A stretch of DNA of 42,565 nt from contig PKTT01000006.1 in the NCBI GenBank assembly GCA_002869015.1, positions 137,120-179,684 on the forward strand. Direction: 5' to 3'. A model generated the notes under the pieces. It was not told the origin of the DNA. It saw only the letters and a program-made list of their open reading frames with translations, and searched no databases. The position numbers and the translations under genes are program-made. Shown here one piece after another: positions 30,973 through 39,346 of the stretch. Every line of letters begins with the position of its first letter. The first letter of the stretch is position 1. The stretch comes from Deltaproteobacteria bacterium (GTDB lineage: Bacteria; Desulfobacterota; Deferrisomatia; Deferrisomatales; BM512).

Positions 30973-31743
30973 CTACCACTTTATGCCGGGGGCAGTATCC
31001 AGTTTCTGTGCGTGGTCTTCGCCCACCATCCTATACATTGAGGGGACGTAGCACATCTCCCTCAAAATCCCGTTATGTATAGCCCATGAACGGCCGCGGA
31101 TGCTTTCCGAGAGCGCAGGCATCTTGAATGGAGAGCTACCATCCAGCTGTTTCTTATAAACTCCCCCCTCCAAAAAGCCCTCATGTATGTGGACCATAAG
31201 CTCATCTCCCGAGCGGTAGTGAAAACCTCTGCGCTCGTAGAGAATGGCGTTATGGTAGGCCATCGGGAATATTGATATTAGCGGCGCGCTTATCGCCTTG
31301 GCGAACGCATCGATCTTCCCAAGGGCTGAGGTGAAGTATCCAAGCCCTCTTCGGACCTGGTTGGGCGCGAGCCCCGCTTTCATAGCGCGAAGCTCCCCTT
31401 CAATATTTCTCCTGCCAGACTTCGGCTTTATCGGGAGATTACCCAGAGCATCAACATCAAAGCGTGGAGCATCAATATCATTTATTGATATCCATACTAT
31501 CTCCACCTCTCCTAGGTAACTGACTTTGAGGTCGAGAACAAAAGCTGGGTCGGGGATATCAAGGCGAGGCCAGACCTTTACACGGACGCTCTTTCCATCA
31601 TCGAAAAAATCGTATGGGCCGGATTGCGCCCTGCCTTGGTCCGCAAAACTTAGCGGGTCCGGGAGCTTGTAGTGCTCCACAACCTCATCCGGCACCAACG
31701 CGGCGACGAGTGCCAGCCGGTCTTCTCTTATCTCATTATCCAT
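30973..31743 (-). CDS. Protein of unknown function with possible GNAT-like segment
   Basis: A 256-residue soluble protein. The N-terminal half has FFDDGKSVRVKVWPRLDIPDP and VSYLGEVEIVWISINDIDAPRFD, suggesting a beta-rich fold. The segment near residues 158-175, PMAYHNAILYERRGFHYRSGDEL, resembles the C-terminal AxxLYExxGF motif of GNAT acetyltransferases. No CoA-binding loop was clearly recognised, so the assignment is not made. No strong ribosome site is seen before ATG 31743. It starts 38 bases downstream of nothing obvious: on its own strand the next gene after it is the ferredoxin (39-base gap), so the two could be cotranscribed. Confidence 0.6.
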   Translation of the reverse strand: MDNEIREDRLALVAALVPDEVVEHYKLPDPLSFADQGRAQSGPYDFFDDGKSVRVKVWPRLDIPDPAFVLDLKVSYLGEVEIVWISINDIDAPRFDVDALGNLPIKPKSGRRNIEGELRAMKAGLAPNQVRRGLGYFTSALGKIDAFAKAISAPLISIFPMAYHNAILYERRGFHYRSGDELMVHIHEGFLEGGVYKKQLDGSSPFKMPALSESIRGRSWAIHNGILREMCYVPSMYRMVGEDHAQKLDTAPGIKW

Positions 31744-31949
31744 GTGAAGAAGTTAACTATTCCAAAGGCAAAAGACAAGCGCGGATAAAGCAATGCGCCT
31801 TAACCCCACCTAACGAAATTATCCAACGGCAGAGGGTAGAATAATCATCTTTTGAATAAAAAAAGCGCCTTGAAATACTTTGCCTTTGGGAGCAGTCTAC
31901 TGCGCCTTGATCCATGGCATTATTCCCCCGGCTTTAAGGGAGGCCGCAG

Positions 31950-33626
31950 ATGATAAAGACTATGAAGAACTCCTCCCGGCTCTTGCCGATGCTTTTTGAT
32001 GTTTTCCGTGGAGGCTATGGCGGGAGCCAACTACTTAACGACATCACAGCCGGTGCGATAGTAGGCATTGTAGCGCTGCCACTTGCAATAGCCTTTGGCA
32101 TAGCGTCAGGCGTCACCCCCGACCAGGGCCTCATAACAGCGGTCGTGGCCGGTTTGATAATAAGTCTCCTCGGTGGCAGCAGGGTTCAGATAGGCGGGCC
32201 CACCGGAGCTTTCATAGTAATAGTTTATGGCATAGTCCAGCAGCATGGCTATCAAGGTCTTGTAATAGCCACGATAATGGCCGGCTTTCTCCTTATCTTA
32301 TTTGGCTTAACCGGCATGGGAGCGATTATACAGTATGTGCCCTACCCCGTTACTGTGGGCTTCACCTCCGGGATTGCGGTTGTAATAGCGACAACCCAGC
32401 TTCCCGACTTTCTGGGGCTCTCCACGGGTCCAGTACCCTCAGACTTTCTAGGTAAGCTGACCTCATATTACGGACATATCCAGACAGTTAACCTGTGGGC
32501 GCTGCTCATCGGCGTGAGCACTATCACCATTGTAATTTTTAGCCCAAAATTTGCCCGCAAGGTGCCGGGCTCACTCGTTGCAATACTCCTCTGGACAATA
32601 GCCGCACATATCTTCAACTTACCAATCGAAACAATCGGTAGCCGCTTTGGCGAGGTTTCCGCATCGATTCCAACGCCCTCTCTTCCCTCAATCGATATCG
32701 CTACCATCAAATCGCTCCTATCCCCTGCTCTTGCAATCGCGCTTCTTGGAGCAATTGAATCACTCCTATCGGCAGTCGTATCAGATGGCATGACGGGTTA
32801 CAGGCATAAGCCCGACGCTGAATTAGTGGCTCAGGGGCTAGCTAATATCGGCTCCGCCCTCTTTGGCGGCATTCCAGCAACAGGCGCCATCGCGCGCACC
32901 GCGACCAACGTCAAAAACGGCGGCAGGACGCCCGTGGCCGGAGTAGTCCATGCACTTGTGCTCCTTGCGATAATGATTCTCTTCGGTGGGTGGGCAGCGC
33001 TTATTCCGATACCGGTGCTCTCCGGCATCCTTCTGGTCGTCGCCTATAACATGAGCGAATGGAGACTCTTCGCGAGGCTTCTAAAGAGTCCCCGGAGCGA
33101 TGTGTTGGTGCTGGCCGTTACCTTTATCTTGACTGTACTTGTCGACCTGACTGTTGCGCTAGAGGTCGGCGTCGTGCTGGCGGCGATGCTTTTCATGCGC
33201 AGGATGGCTGCGGTTAGCAACGCCGGCTTCATCACCAAAAGCATCTTGAACGGCGGCGCTAACGACCCCGGCAGCATCACCAACCGCGAGATACCTCAAG
33301 GCGTTGAAATCTTCGAAGTATACGGCCCCTTCTTCTTCGGTGCAGCCAGCAAATTCAGGGATGCAATAAGCGTCATCAAATCCCCGCCAAGAGTGCTTAT
33401 TCTCCGCATGAGGGAGGTCACCGCGATGGATGCCACCGGCATACGCGCTCTGGAGGATGTCGCCAAAAAGAGCCGGATGGAGGGCACTATCCTGATCCTC
33501 TCCGGTGTCCACGCCCAGCCCCTGGTCGCCCTTGAACATAGCGGCCTGCTACTTGAGATTGGCGAGGATAACGTCTTCGCCGAATTCGAAGGTGCCCTTG
33601 CCCGTGCGCGAGAACTAGCCCAATAG
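31950..33626 (+). CDS. SulP family anion transporter with STAS domain
   Basis: The 558-residue protein has about 10-14 membrane helices followed by a cytoplasmic STAS domain. SulP signatures include DITAGAIVGIVALPLAIAFGIASG near residue 32, GGSRVQIGGPTGAFIVIV and GIPATGAIARTATNVKNGGRTP. The STAS domain (about 440-555) contains LRMREVTAMDATGIRALED, with the conserved Asp/Thr phosphorylation-type loop. Substrates of this family include sulfate, bicarbonate and other anions. AGGGAGG precedes ATG 31950. It is monocistronic as far as seen. Confidence 0.93.
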   Translation: MIKTMKNSSRLLPMLFDVFRGGYGGSQLLNDITAGAIVGIVALPLAIAFGIASGVTPDQGLITAVVAGLIISLLGGSRVQIGGPTGAFIVIVYGIVQQHGYQGLVIATIMAGFLLILFGLTGMGAIIQYVPYPVTVGFTSGIAVVIATTQLPDFLGLSTGPVPSDFLGKLTSYYGHIQTVNLWALLIGVSTITIVIFSPKFARKVPGSLVAILLWTIAAHIFNLPIETIGSRFGEVSASIPTPSLPSIDIATIKSLLSPALAIALLGAIESLLSAVVSDGMTGYRHKPDAELVAQGLANIGSALFGGIPATGAIARTATNVKNGGRTPVAGVVHALVLLAIMILFGGWAALIPIPVLSGILLVVAYNMSEWRLFARLLKSPRSDVLVLAVTFILTVLVDLTVALEVGVVLAAMLFMRRMAAVSNAGFITKSILNGGANDPGSITNREIPQGVEIFEVYGPFFFGAASKFRDAISVIKSPPRVLILRMREVTAMDATGIRALEDVAKKSRMEGTILILSGVHAQPLVALEHSGLLLEIGEDNVFAEFEGALARARELAQ

Positions 33627-33740
33627 GGCCCTTAACATTATCCTTTTAAAGCCCCGCCGCTTAATTTTGGGAGGCCCGAATATAATCAGCGTGTTATTGT
33701 GTAGGGCAGATATTTTCCGAACACAGGGAGAGGGCATAAA

Positions 33741-34601
33741 ATGGATACCAAGCTGGCAAAGTGGGTTGAGGGCAAGATTAAAGAGTTCACCTCATCCAAA
33801 GCAAACTCTATGGAGATGGTTGCCTATGAACCGGCCTGGGACGAGCCCTTCATCGGAGTAAGCAGCGGCGCAGACCCCCTCTACACCTTCTATAAATCCC
33901 ACATTGGGGACTTTCACCTCACCCCCGTTGAATATCTAAGTGAAAAATACCCCAACGACGAATTTATCGCCGAGGAGGTAAGCGTAATAAGCTGGGTGCT
34001 CCCGCAGACAAAGGCCACCAAAAAAGATAACCGGGCCGAGAAGTTCCTTCCAAGTGAGCGGTGGGCACGTTCAAGGATATATGGGGGGCAATTCAATAAT
34101 ACCCTTAGAAAGCATCTGGAAGAGGTACTTGAGGCAGAGGGCGTTAAAGCAGTCTCGCCAATGCTCTCACCACTTTGGAAATTTATAAAATCAGAGAATC
34201 ACGGGCTGGCGTCAACATGGAGCGAGCGGCACGCGGCCTACGCTGCGGGGCTCGGCACCTTCAGCCTCTCCGATGGACTCATCACCAAGGCTGGGAAGGC
34301 GCATCGCCTGGGCTCCATAATAGTGGCAAAAGCGCTTGAGCCCACCCAGCGGCTCTACGAAGAGCACACAGACCACTGTCTCTTCTACCAGAACGGCTCT
34401 TGCGGCAAATGTATTGAAAGATGTCCGATAGGGGCGATATCAGAAAAAGGCCACGACAAGGCGCTCTGCCAGAAATATGTGGATATGACCTGGCAGTACG
34501 TCGAACGAGCCCACCACTTCAAGGGCTACGGCTGCGGCCTCTGTCAGACAGGAGTCCCTTGCGAATCGAGAATTCCAAAAAGAGCTAAAAAGACTTCTTA
34601 G
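33741..34601 (+). CDS. QueG-like 4Fe-4S double-cluster protein
   Basis: The 286-residue protein resembles the iron-sulfur part of epoxyqueuosine reductase/reductive dehalogenase-like proteins. The C-terminal cluster motifs are HCLFYQNGSCGKCIERCPIGAI and, after a helix, YGCGLCQTGVPCESRIP. Upstream, WSERHAAYAAGLGTFSLSDGLITKAGKAHRLGSIIV is the conserved catalytic-like block with the RLGS tail. True QueG proteins are longer and carry a cobalamin-binding N-terminus that is not obvious here; an alternative is an uncharacterised anaerobic electron-transfer protein. AGGGAGAGGG precedes ATG 33741. Confidence 0.8.
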   Translation: MDTKLAKWVEGKIKEFTSSKANSMEMVAYEPAWDEPFIGVSSGADPLYTFYKSHIGDFHLTPVEYLSEKYPNDEFIAEEVSVISWVLPQTKATKKDNRAEKFLPSERWARSRIYGGQFNNTLRKHLEEVLEAEGVKAVSPMLSPLWKFIKSENHGLASTWSERHAAYAAGLGTFSLSDGLITKAGKAHRLGSIIVAKALEPTQRLYEEHTDHCLFYQNGSCGKCIERCPIGAISEKGHDKALCQKYVDMTWQYVERAHHFKGYGCGLCQTGVPCESRIPKRAKKTS

Positions 34602-34632
34602 CGAAAAGAATTGAATAAGTGGAAATTCGCGG

Positions 34633-34718
34633 GTTGGATTGAGCGATAGTTAAAATCCGATACCTTTTGTGATTACAACCCATCTTCACAGTCGGATTTT
34701 CAATAACTTCAATCCGAC
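34633..34718. repeat. Nested inverted repeats between converging genes
   Basis: Outer arms at 34633-34642 and 34709-34718 match 9 of 10; inner arms AAAATCCGA (34652-34660) and TCGGATTTT (34692-34700) match perfectly. The four arms all contain an ATCC(G/A)A core in alternating orientation. The structure could be a large terminator or a small repetitive element. Confidence 0.5.
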
Positions 34719-34743
34719 CTCCATGCTGCTCTTTGTAGATGCT

Positions 34744-35331
34744 TTAGTTTCCGCTGCTCTTCATCATGTCGAGGAAGGCGTCTGCGAGCTTTTCCAAAGA
34801 GGGGTCCTCCTCCCTGAGCAAGCCCTGTATCGCTATCCCCTGCACCGCGCCTATAAAGGCAACTGCCGTTGATGAAGGGTCTTTATAAAAACCGGATTTC
34901 GCCAACTCCTCCGCCAGCGGCATCGTGAATCTGTCATATGCGCTTCTTATCCGCTCCAAAATCGGATGCCCGCTTGAGGCGAACTCCGAAGCCAGCGCCG
35001 CAAGGCATATGGTGTCCTCTGGATTTTTTCGATAATGGCTTACCATCTGCTTTACAACGCTTTTTATCGGATCATCGCTTTCTTCCGACTGTATGGAATC
35101 GGTGTACTCATCAAAACCCCGCGCAAGTCTCTCTACTACCGCAAAGAGGATGGCTTCTTTATTCGGGAATTTGTGAAAGAGCGCACCCTGCGTCATTCCA
35201 ATGGCTTTGGAGATATCCGAAATAGTGGTTTTGTGGTAACCGTTTCGGGCAAAAAGCCTTGCGGATTCCCTTAGAATATTACGCTTTGTCTGCTGGGAAC
35301 GCTCTTCGTAAGAGCTTGATTGGTGGGGCAT
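34744..35331 (-). CDS. TetR family transcriptional regulator
   Basis: The 195-residue protein has a TetR helix-turn-helix near its N-terminus: ARLFARNGYHKTTISDISKAIGMTQGALFHKFPNKEAI, with the typical GaLxxHFxxKe pattern. The helical C-terminal domain binds ligand. Translation is placed at ATG 35331, with AGGAG six bases ahead; an ATG 13 codons upstream has no ribosome site. It is divergent from the acyl-CoA dehydrogenase/thiolase genes and a perfect 18-bp palindrome lies just outside its start, so autoregulation and control of fatty acid oxidation by an acyl-CoA ligand are likely. Confidence 0.9.
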   Translation of the reverse strand: MPHQSSSYEERSQQTKRNILRESARLFARNGYHKTTISDISKAIGMTQGALFHKFPNKEAILFAVVERLARGFDEYTDSIQSEESDDPIKSVVKQMVSHYRKNPEDTICLAALASEFASSGHPILERIRSAYDRFTMPLAEELAKSGFYKDPSSTAVAFIGAVQGIAIQGLLREEDPSLEKLADAFLDMMKSSGN

Positions 35332-35368
35332 TGTGGCTCCTGGAAAAAAAGAATGCATTGACGCATCC

Positions 35369-35391
35369 ACATACTATATAGTATGTACTAT
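35369..35391. promoter_or_regulatory. TetR-type operator with two overlapping palindromes
   Basis: ACATACTATATAGTATGT (35369-35386) is a perfect 18-bp palindrome, and ATAGTA-TG-TACTAT (35378-35391) overlaps it. It lies 38 bases outside the TetR start in the divergent promoter region. Confidence 0.75.
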
Positions 35392-35455
35392 CAGGTCAAC
35401 CCCGGAACAACCATTTGAAACCATTTCCCCTGTGAAGGGGATATCTTAGCGAGCA

Positions 35456-35480
35456 GTACATAGTAAGTAGTATCCAGTAT
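35456..35480. promoter_or_regulatory. Possible second TetR operator
   Basis: GTACATAGTAAGTAGTATCC shares the TACATA and AGTAT elements of the palindrome at 35369 but is imperfect. It lies about 80 bases before the acyl-CoA dehydrogenase start. Confidence 0.45.
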
Positions 35481-35557
35481 TCACTAACCCTTCACCTCTC
35501 CTTTCAGCTGGGGAAAACAAAAATTTATGCCAAGTGAGCGTAAATCAGGAGCGAAAG

Positions 35558-37291
35558 ATGTCTGAGAAGTTTGTTAAAGGGGGCAGTTTTCTAATCAATG
35601 AAACCGCTTTGGATTCCATCACAACCCCGGAAGATTTCACCTCCGAGCAGCGGATGTACGCTAAAACGGCTACGGATTTCATGGTCAATGAGGTCATTCC
35701 AAATAGCGATAAAATCGAAGAGAAAGATCTGGCCTTCAACCATGCGCTTTTAAAAAAAGCCGGTGAGCTTGGACTCCTCATGGGCGATGTACCGGAAGCA
35801 TATGGCGGCATGGGGCTTGACAAAACATCCTGTGCCATAATTGCCGAGCATACCAGCGGGCAGGGCTCCTTCCAGACGATGGTGATGGCTCACACAGGCA
35901 TCGGCACCCTGCCGATTATCTATTACGGCACCGATGCTCATAAGGAAAAATACCTGCCGGGGCTCGCGACAGGTGAACTTGTCGGCTGCTACTGCCTTAC
36001 AGAGCCCTCCGCAGGGTCGGACGCGCTGGGCGCACGCGCCAAAGCGGTGTTGAGCGAGGATGGCAAGCACTACATATTAAACGGCACCAAGCAATTCATA
36101 ACAAATGGTGGTTTTGCAGACGTTTTCACCCTCTTTGCCAAAATTGACGGTGATAAATTCACCGGTTTCGTACTTGAAAAAGACACCCCTGGCCTCTCAA
36201 TCGGTCCCGAAGAGCATAAGATGGGGATCAAAGGCTCCTCCACTACGACAGTTATCCTTGAAGATGCCATGGTACCTGTGGAGAACGTACTCGGGGAGAT
36301 TGGGCAAGGCCACAAAATAGCCTTCAACATCCTAAATATCGGCCGCTTCAAGTTGGGTGTGGGCGCGCTGGGAAATGCGAAGATAGCCCTATCAGAGGCG
36401 CTTCTCTACGCCCTTGAGCGTAAACAGTTTAATACCCCAATAGCGAAATTCGGCGCCATCGGCGAGAAGCTGGCAGCCATGTATTGCGGCATTTACGCTG
36501 CCGAGGCCGTTAGCTATCGATGCGTAGGGCTCATTGACCGGCTCCTTGAAACTTCGGATGACCGTTACGGCGAAGCCGCGCTTCAATCAATCGAGGAGTA
36601 CAGCATAGAGTGCGCGATGGTAAAAGTTCTCTGCTCGGAGACAGCTGATTTCATCTTTGATGAAGCAATCCAGATCCACGGCGGCTATGGCTTTTGCTCT
36701 GAATACCCCGCCGAACGCTACTACCGCGACAACAGAATCGCCCGCCTCTATGAAGGCACCAACGAAATCAACCGTATCGTTATCGGCACGATGCTGCTTC
36801 GCAAAGCAGCCGCCGGAGAGCTGGCCCTCTTTTCGGACCTGACCGAAGCATCCCCCGCGAAAGAGGAGAGCGGGCTTCTTGGCGATGAGAAAGCGCTCGT
36901 TAAGAACCTAAAGACAATCACCACCTTCGTTATGGGGCTAGCCGCTGAGAAGCACGGTAAAGCACTCTCCAAAGAGCAGAGTATACTTCTTCGCATTGCG
37001 GATATGGTAACGCAGACCTTCGCCGCCGAGTCAGCAATACTAAGAGCATTAAAAGATGCCGGTAAGCGCGGCGATGATGGGGCACTCCTTCCGCTGGCGG
37101 TTGCAAGGGTAACTTGCGAAAACGCAATGGTAAAAGTTGAAGCGCTGGCGCGGCAGTGCCTTGTAGCACTTGGCGCTGAGTCGGCACTGCCTACCCTCAC
37201 GGCCCTGACAAGCAGAAAGAGCGCGGATACCATCTCGCTAACCAAGGATATCGCAGCCAAGCTAATCGAGGCGGAGCGCGTAATTATTTAA
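35558..37291 (+). CDS. Acyl-CoA dehydrogenase, long type with C-terminal extension
   Basis: The 577-residue protein has a complete acyl-CoA dehydrogenase core. Signatures are CYCLTEPSAGSDALGARAKA, LNGTKQFITNGG, FAxxGxGR-like KFGAIGEKLAAMY, QIHGGYGFCSEYPAERYYRDNRIARLYEGTNEI, where the Glu of YEGTNEI is the catalytic base of this class. The last 160 residues form an extra helical domain, as in VLCAD/ACAD9-like enzymes. Start ATG 35558 has AGGAG six bases ahead; a GTG at 35534 has none. It is followed by a thiolase gene after 19 bases and divergent from a TetR gene. Role: first step of fatty acyl beta-oxidation. Confidence 0.95.
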   Translation: MSEKFVKGGSFLINETALDSITTPEDFTSEQRMYAKTATDFMVNEVIPNSDKIEEKDLAFNHALLKKAGELGLLMGDVPEAYGGMGLDKTSCAIIAEHTSGQGSFQTMVMAHTGIGTLPIIYYGTDAHKEKYLPGLATGELVGCYCLTEPSAGSDALGARAKAVLSEDGKHYILNGTKQFITNGGFADVFTLFAKIDGDKFTGFVLEKDTPGLSIGPEEHKMGIKGSSTTTVILEDAMVPVENVLGEIGQGHKIAFNILNIGRFKLGVGALGNAKIALSEALLYALERKQFNTPIAKFGAIGEKLAAMYCGIYAAEAVSYRCVGLIDRLLETSDDRYGEAALQSIEEYSIECAMVKVLCSETADFIFDEAIQIHGGYGFCSEYPAERYYRDNRIARLYEGTNEINRIVIGTMLLRKAAAGELALFSDLTEASPAKEESGLLGDEKALVKNLKTITTFVMGLAAEKHGKALSKEQSILLRIADMVTQTFAAESAILRALKDAGKRGDDGALLPLAVARVTCENAMVKVEALARQCLVALGAESALPTLTALTSRKSADTISLTKDIAAKLIEAERVII

Positions 37292-37310
37292 TAATGAGGA
37301 GAAGGGCAAT

Positions 37311-38516
37311 ATGAGCAAAGCAGCAAAAGACATCGTAATCGTAAGTGGATGCCGTACTGCTATAGGAAAGTTCGGCGGCACGATAAAAGATTTCCGCGCA
37401 CATCAGCTGGGCGGCATCGTAATGAATGAAGCAATTAAACGGGCGGGTATTGATAAGGGCATGGTGGATGAGATTGTCATGGGCGACTGCGTACAGTGCC
37501 CCGATGAGGCAAACACAGCCCGCACAGCTGCCCTTACTGCCGGCTTTCCCGTGGAGGTGCCCGCATACACCATCCAAAAGCAATGCTCAAGCTCCATGCA
37601 GGCGCTTGCCTCGGCGCGCCAGCAGATCATCGCTGATGACGCTGAGATTATGCTGGTGGTCGGCACTGAGTCGATGTCAAACGCGCCCTACGTTCTACCA
37701 GAGGCTCGTTGGGGCCAGCGCTTGATGGATGGCAAACTCGTCGATGCGCTCTGGGAGATGCTCCACTCAGGCTCGACCTTCCTTAAAGAGCGCATGATCA
37801 TGGGCCAAACTGCTGAAAAGTTAGCCACAATTCACTCGATAACCCGCGAAGAGCAGGACGAGATAGCCTTCCGCAGCCATTTAAACGCCGAGGCTGCCAC
37901 CAACTCCGGTAAATTTGCCGATGAAATCGTCCCGGTCACCGTCAAAACGCGCAAGGGTGAAATAGTTTTCGACAAGGATGAGCACATCCGGTTCGGCATC
38001 AAAATGGATGATCTCTCTCGTTTAAAGCCCACCTTTATAAGGGATAGTGGCACAGTCACGGCTGGCAACTCCTCAGGTCTAAATGACGGCGCGGCGGCAG
38101 CCGTAATCATGACTAGGGCCAAAGCCGAGGAGCTTGGAGTAAGGCCGCTTGCAAAAATTGTCGGAATCACCAGCGCAGGAGTCGACCCGACCATTATGGG
38201 GTACGGCCCTGTCCCCGCAATCGAGAAGCTCCTTAAAAAGACGGGGCGTAAGCTTGAGGAGGTAGGGCTCCTAGAGGTCAACGAAGCCTTCGCCGCCCAA
38301 TATATCGCCTGCGAAAAAGCGCTCAACCTTAACCGCGAGATAACAAATGTAAACGGTTCAGGGATAGGCCTAGGGCACCCCGTCGGGTGCACCGGGCTCA
38401 GGATAGTTATAAGCCTTATGAATGAGATGATTCGCCGAGGCGAAATGTACGGTATAGCCTCGCTATGCGTCGGCGGCGGCATGGGTCTTGCTACGCTCCT
38501 GGAACTTGAGGATTGA
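37311..38516 (+). CDS. Thiolase (acetyl-CoA C-acyltransferase)
   Basis: The 401-residue thiolase has the nucleophile Cys92 in QKQCSSSMQAL, the catalytic His in GLGHPVGCTG (about H356) and the second Cys in SLCVGGGMG (about C386), so the catalytic triad is intact. The protein uses CoA to cleave a 3-ketoacyl-CoA, or the reverse reaction. It lies 19 bases after the acyl-CoA dehydrogenase in one operon under the TetR regulator. Chain-length preference cannot be read from sequence. A terminator follows at 38557. Confidence 0.95.
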   Translation: MSKAAKDIVIVSGCRTAIGKFGGTIKDFRAHQLGGIVMNEAIKRAGIDKGMVDEIVMGDCVQCPDEANTARTAALTAGFPVEVPAYTIQKQCSSSMQALASARQQIIADDAEIMLVVGTESMSNAPYVLPEARWGQRLMDGKLVDALWEMLHSGSTFLKERMIMGQTAEKLATIHSITREEQDEIAFRSHLNAEAATNSGKFADEIVPVTVKTRKGEIVFDKDEHIRFGIKMDDLSRLKPTFIRDSGTVTAGNSSGLNDGAAAAVIMTRAKAEELGVRPLAKIVGITSAGVDPTIMGYGPVPAIEKLLKKTGRKLEEVGLLEVNEAFAAQYIACEKALNLNREITNVNGSGIGLGHPVGCTGLRIVISLMNEMIRRGEMYGIASLCVGGGMGLATLLELED

Positions 38517-38554
38517 TAGGGCAAGGTAAAAAATTTAGCCAGAAAACTCTTCTG

Positions 38555-38592
38555 AGGCAGGTGGGGTCACGATGGCCTCACCTGCTTTTATT
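38555..38592 (+). terminator. Terminator of the acyl-CoA dehydrogenase-thiolase operon
   Basis: GCAGGTG at 38557-38563 pairs with CACCTGC at 38579-38585 around an interior GGTCA/TGGCC region, followed by TTTTATTT. It is 40 bases after the thiolase stop. Confidence 0.75.
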
Positions 38593-38704
38593 TAAAGGCT
38601 CGCCTTTATCAATTTAGGCGGCCTGGCAAACCACATCTCTACTTTCGAATTTGTAAGCCGAATCGACCGAACCCGGCGTGGCTTCTCACCCACCCATTAA
38701 TAAT

Positions 38705-38726
38705 AAAGCCCCGCCGTTTGGCGGGG
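38705..38726. repeat. Truncated copy of the hcp terminator
   Basis: Twenty-two bases, including the whole AGCCCCGCC-GTTT-GGCGGGG hairpin top, are identical to the terminator at 22440-22461. The CTTTTTT end is replaced by a run of G, so the copy is unlikely to terminate efficiently. Confidence 0.75.
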
Positions 38727-38793
38727 GGGGTGTCAGTCGAATATTGGTCGCAGAGGCTTATTTTACATGCTTTTAGCTGGTGCGACCTTTGGA

Positions 38794-38817
38794 GTTGCCC
38801 CCAAAGTTACCCCCAAA
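38794..38817. repeat. Tandem 12-bp direct repeat
   Basis: GTTGCCCCCAAA is directly followed by GTTACCCCCAAA, differing in one base. Its role is unknown; it lies within the scar-like stretch. Confidence 0.6.
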
Positions 38818-39063
38818 TACAGAACATGCACCTTCACTTTTTGGAAGTCCTTAAATGATATTGTGAATTTGAGCACATATTTTCAGGTTTTTTCAAATGG
38901 AGGGAGCGTTTAACCTCACGAGGAGGACTAAGGGGCGGGGGGAGCGAAACACTGGGGGGGTGGGACTCGCTAACGAAATTCCAGCAGGCTCATCTATCAA
39001 GTGTCAAGCGATTGCAAAAAGGACCGTTTTTGACAATCGTTTTAACAGTTCCTATTGCCTAAC

Positions 39064-39282
39064 CTATATCTGGCTCGAAGATTCAAGGCGTATTGGGCGA
39101 CAGAGATTCTTTTCATCAGCCGCAATACGACCACAACGGCGACAGATAAATTTAGGAGGTAAGACTAGTCTTCTGATACGGATAAAGTTGTTGGCTTCAG
39201 CGAGGCGGCACAATCGCCAGGGTGGCCGCGATGCCTTAACTTTTTTTAAGCGACCTAATTTTGATGTAGGATATTCGCTCAT
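39064..39282 (-). CDS. Small zinc-ribbon-like protein (tentative)
   Basis: The predicted 72-residue product from ATG 39282 has GGAG five bases ahead. Its C-terminal third reads FICRRCGRIAADEKNLCRPIRLE, a CxxC...C pattern recalling small zinc-ribbon proteins. The N-terminal 45 residues are basic and featureless. It lies directly downstream of the glutamate-synthase-like gene and its terminator. It may be a real small gene or the remnant of one. Confidence 0.45.
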   Translation of the reverse strand: MSEYPTSKLGRLKKVKASRPPWRLCRLAEANNFIRIRRLVLPPKFICRRCGRIAADEKNLCRPIRLESSSQI

Positions 39283-39304
39283 CCTGGCTCCACTAAAGAA
39301 GAGG

Positions 39305-39334
39305 AGGGCGGGAGCAAGCAGCTCTCCCGCCACA
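39305..39334 (-). terminator. Terminator of the glutamate-synthase-like gene
   Basis: GGCGGGAG at 39307-39314 and CTCCCGCC at 39324-39331 form a perfect 8-bp stem. On the minus strand it is followed by a pyrimidine-rich CTCCTCTTCTTT. Confidence 0.65.
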
Positions 39335-39346
39335 GAGGCCAATAAT

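Larger units (their letters stand above)
38593..39063. other. Non-coding, G-rich, patchwork intergenic stretch
   Basis: No credible protein gene is present. It contains a truncated copy of the hcp terminator (38705-38726) running into eight Gs, a tandem 12-bp direct repeat (38794-38817), and runs of G at 38933-38965. Long open reading here (38897-39358) has no ribosome site and unlike composition. The pattern suggests a scar of insertion, deletion or recombination. Confidence 0.6.

Noticed and set aside
37832-38524. 230-codon open frame on the minus strand opposite the thiolase gene
   Set aside because: Low-complexity Ser/Pro/Ile composition and complete overlap with an intact thiolase.
38776-38890. 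Possible C-terminal remnant of an integrase on the minus strand near the tandem repeat
   Set aside because: The frame is only about 38 codons, has no integrase catalytic residues, and the resemblance is not specific enough to call.
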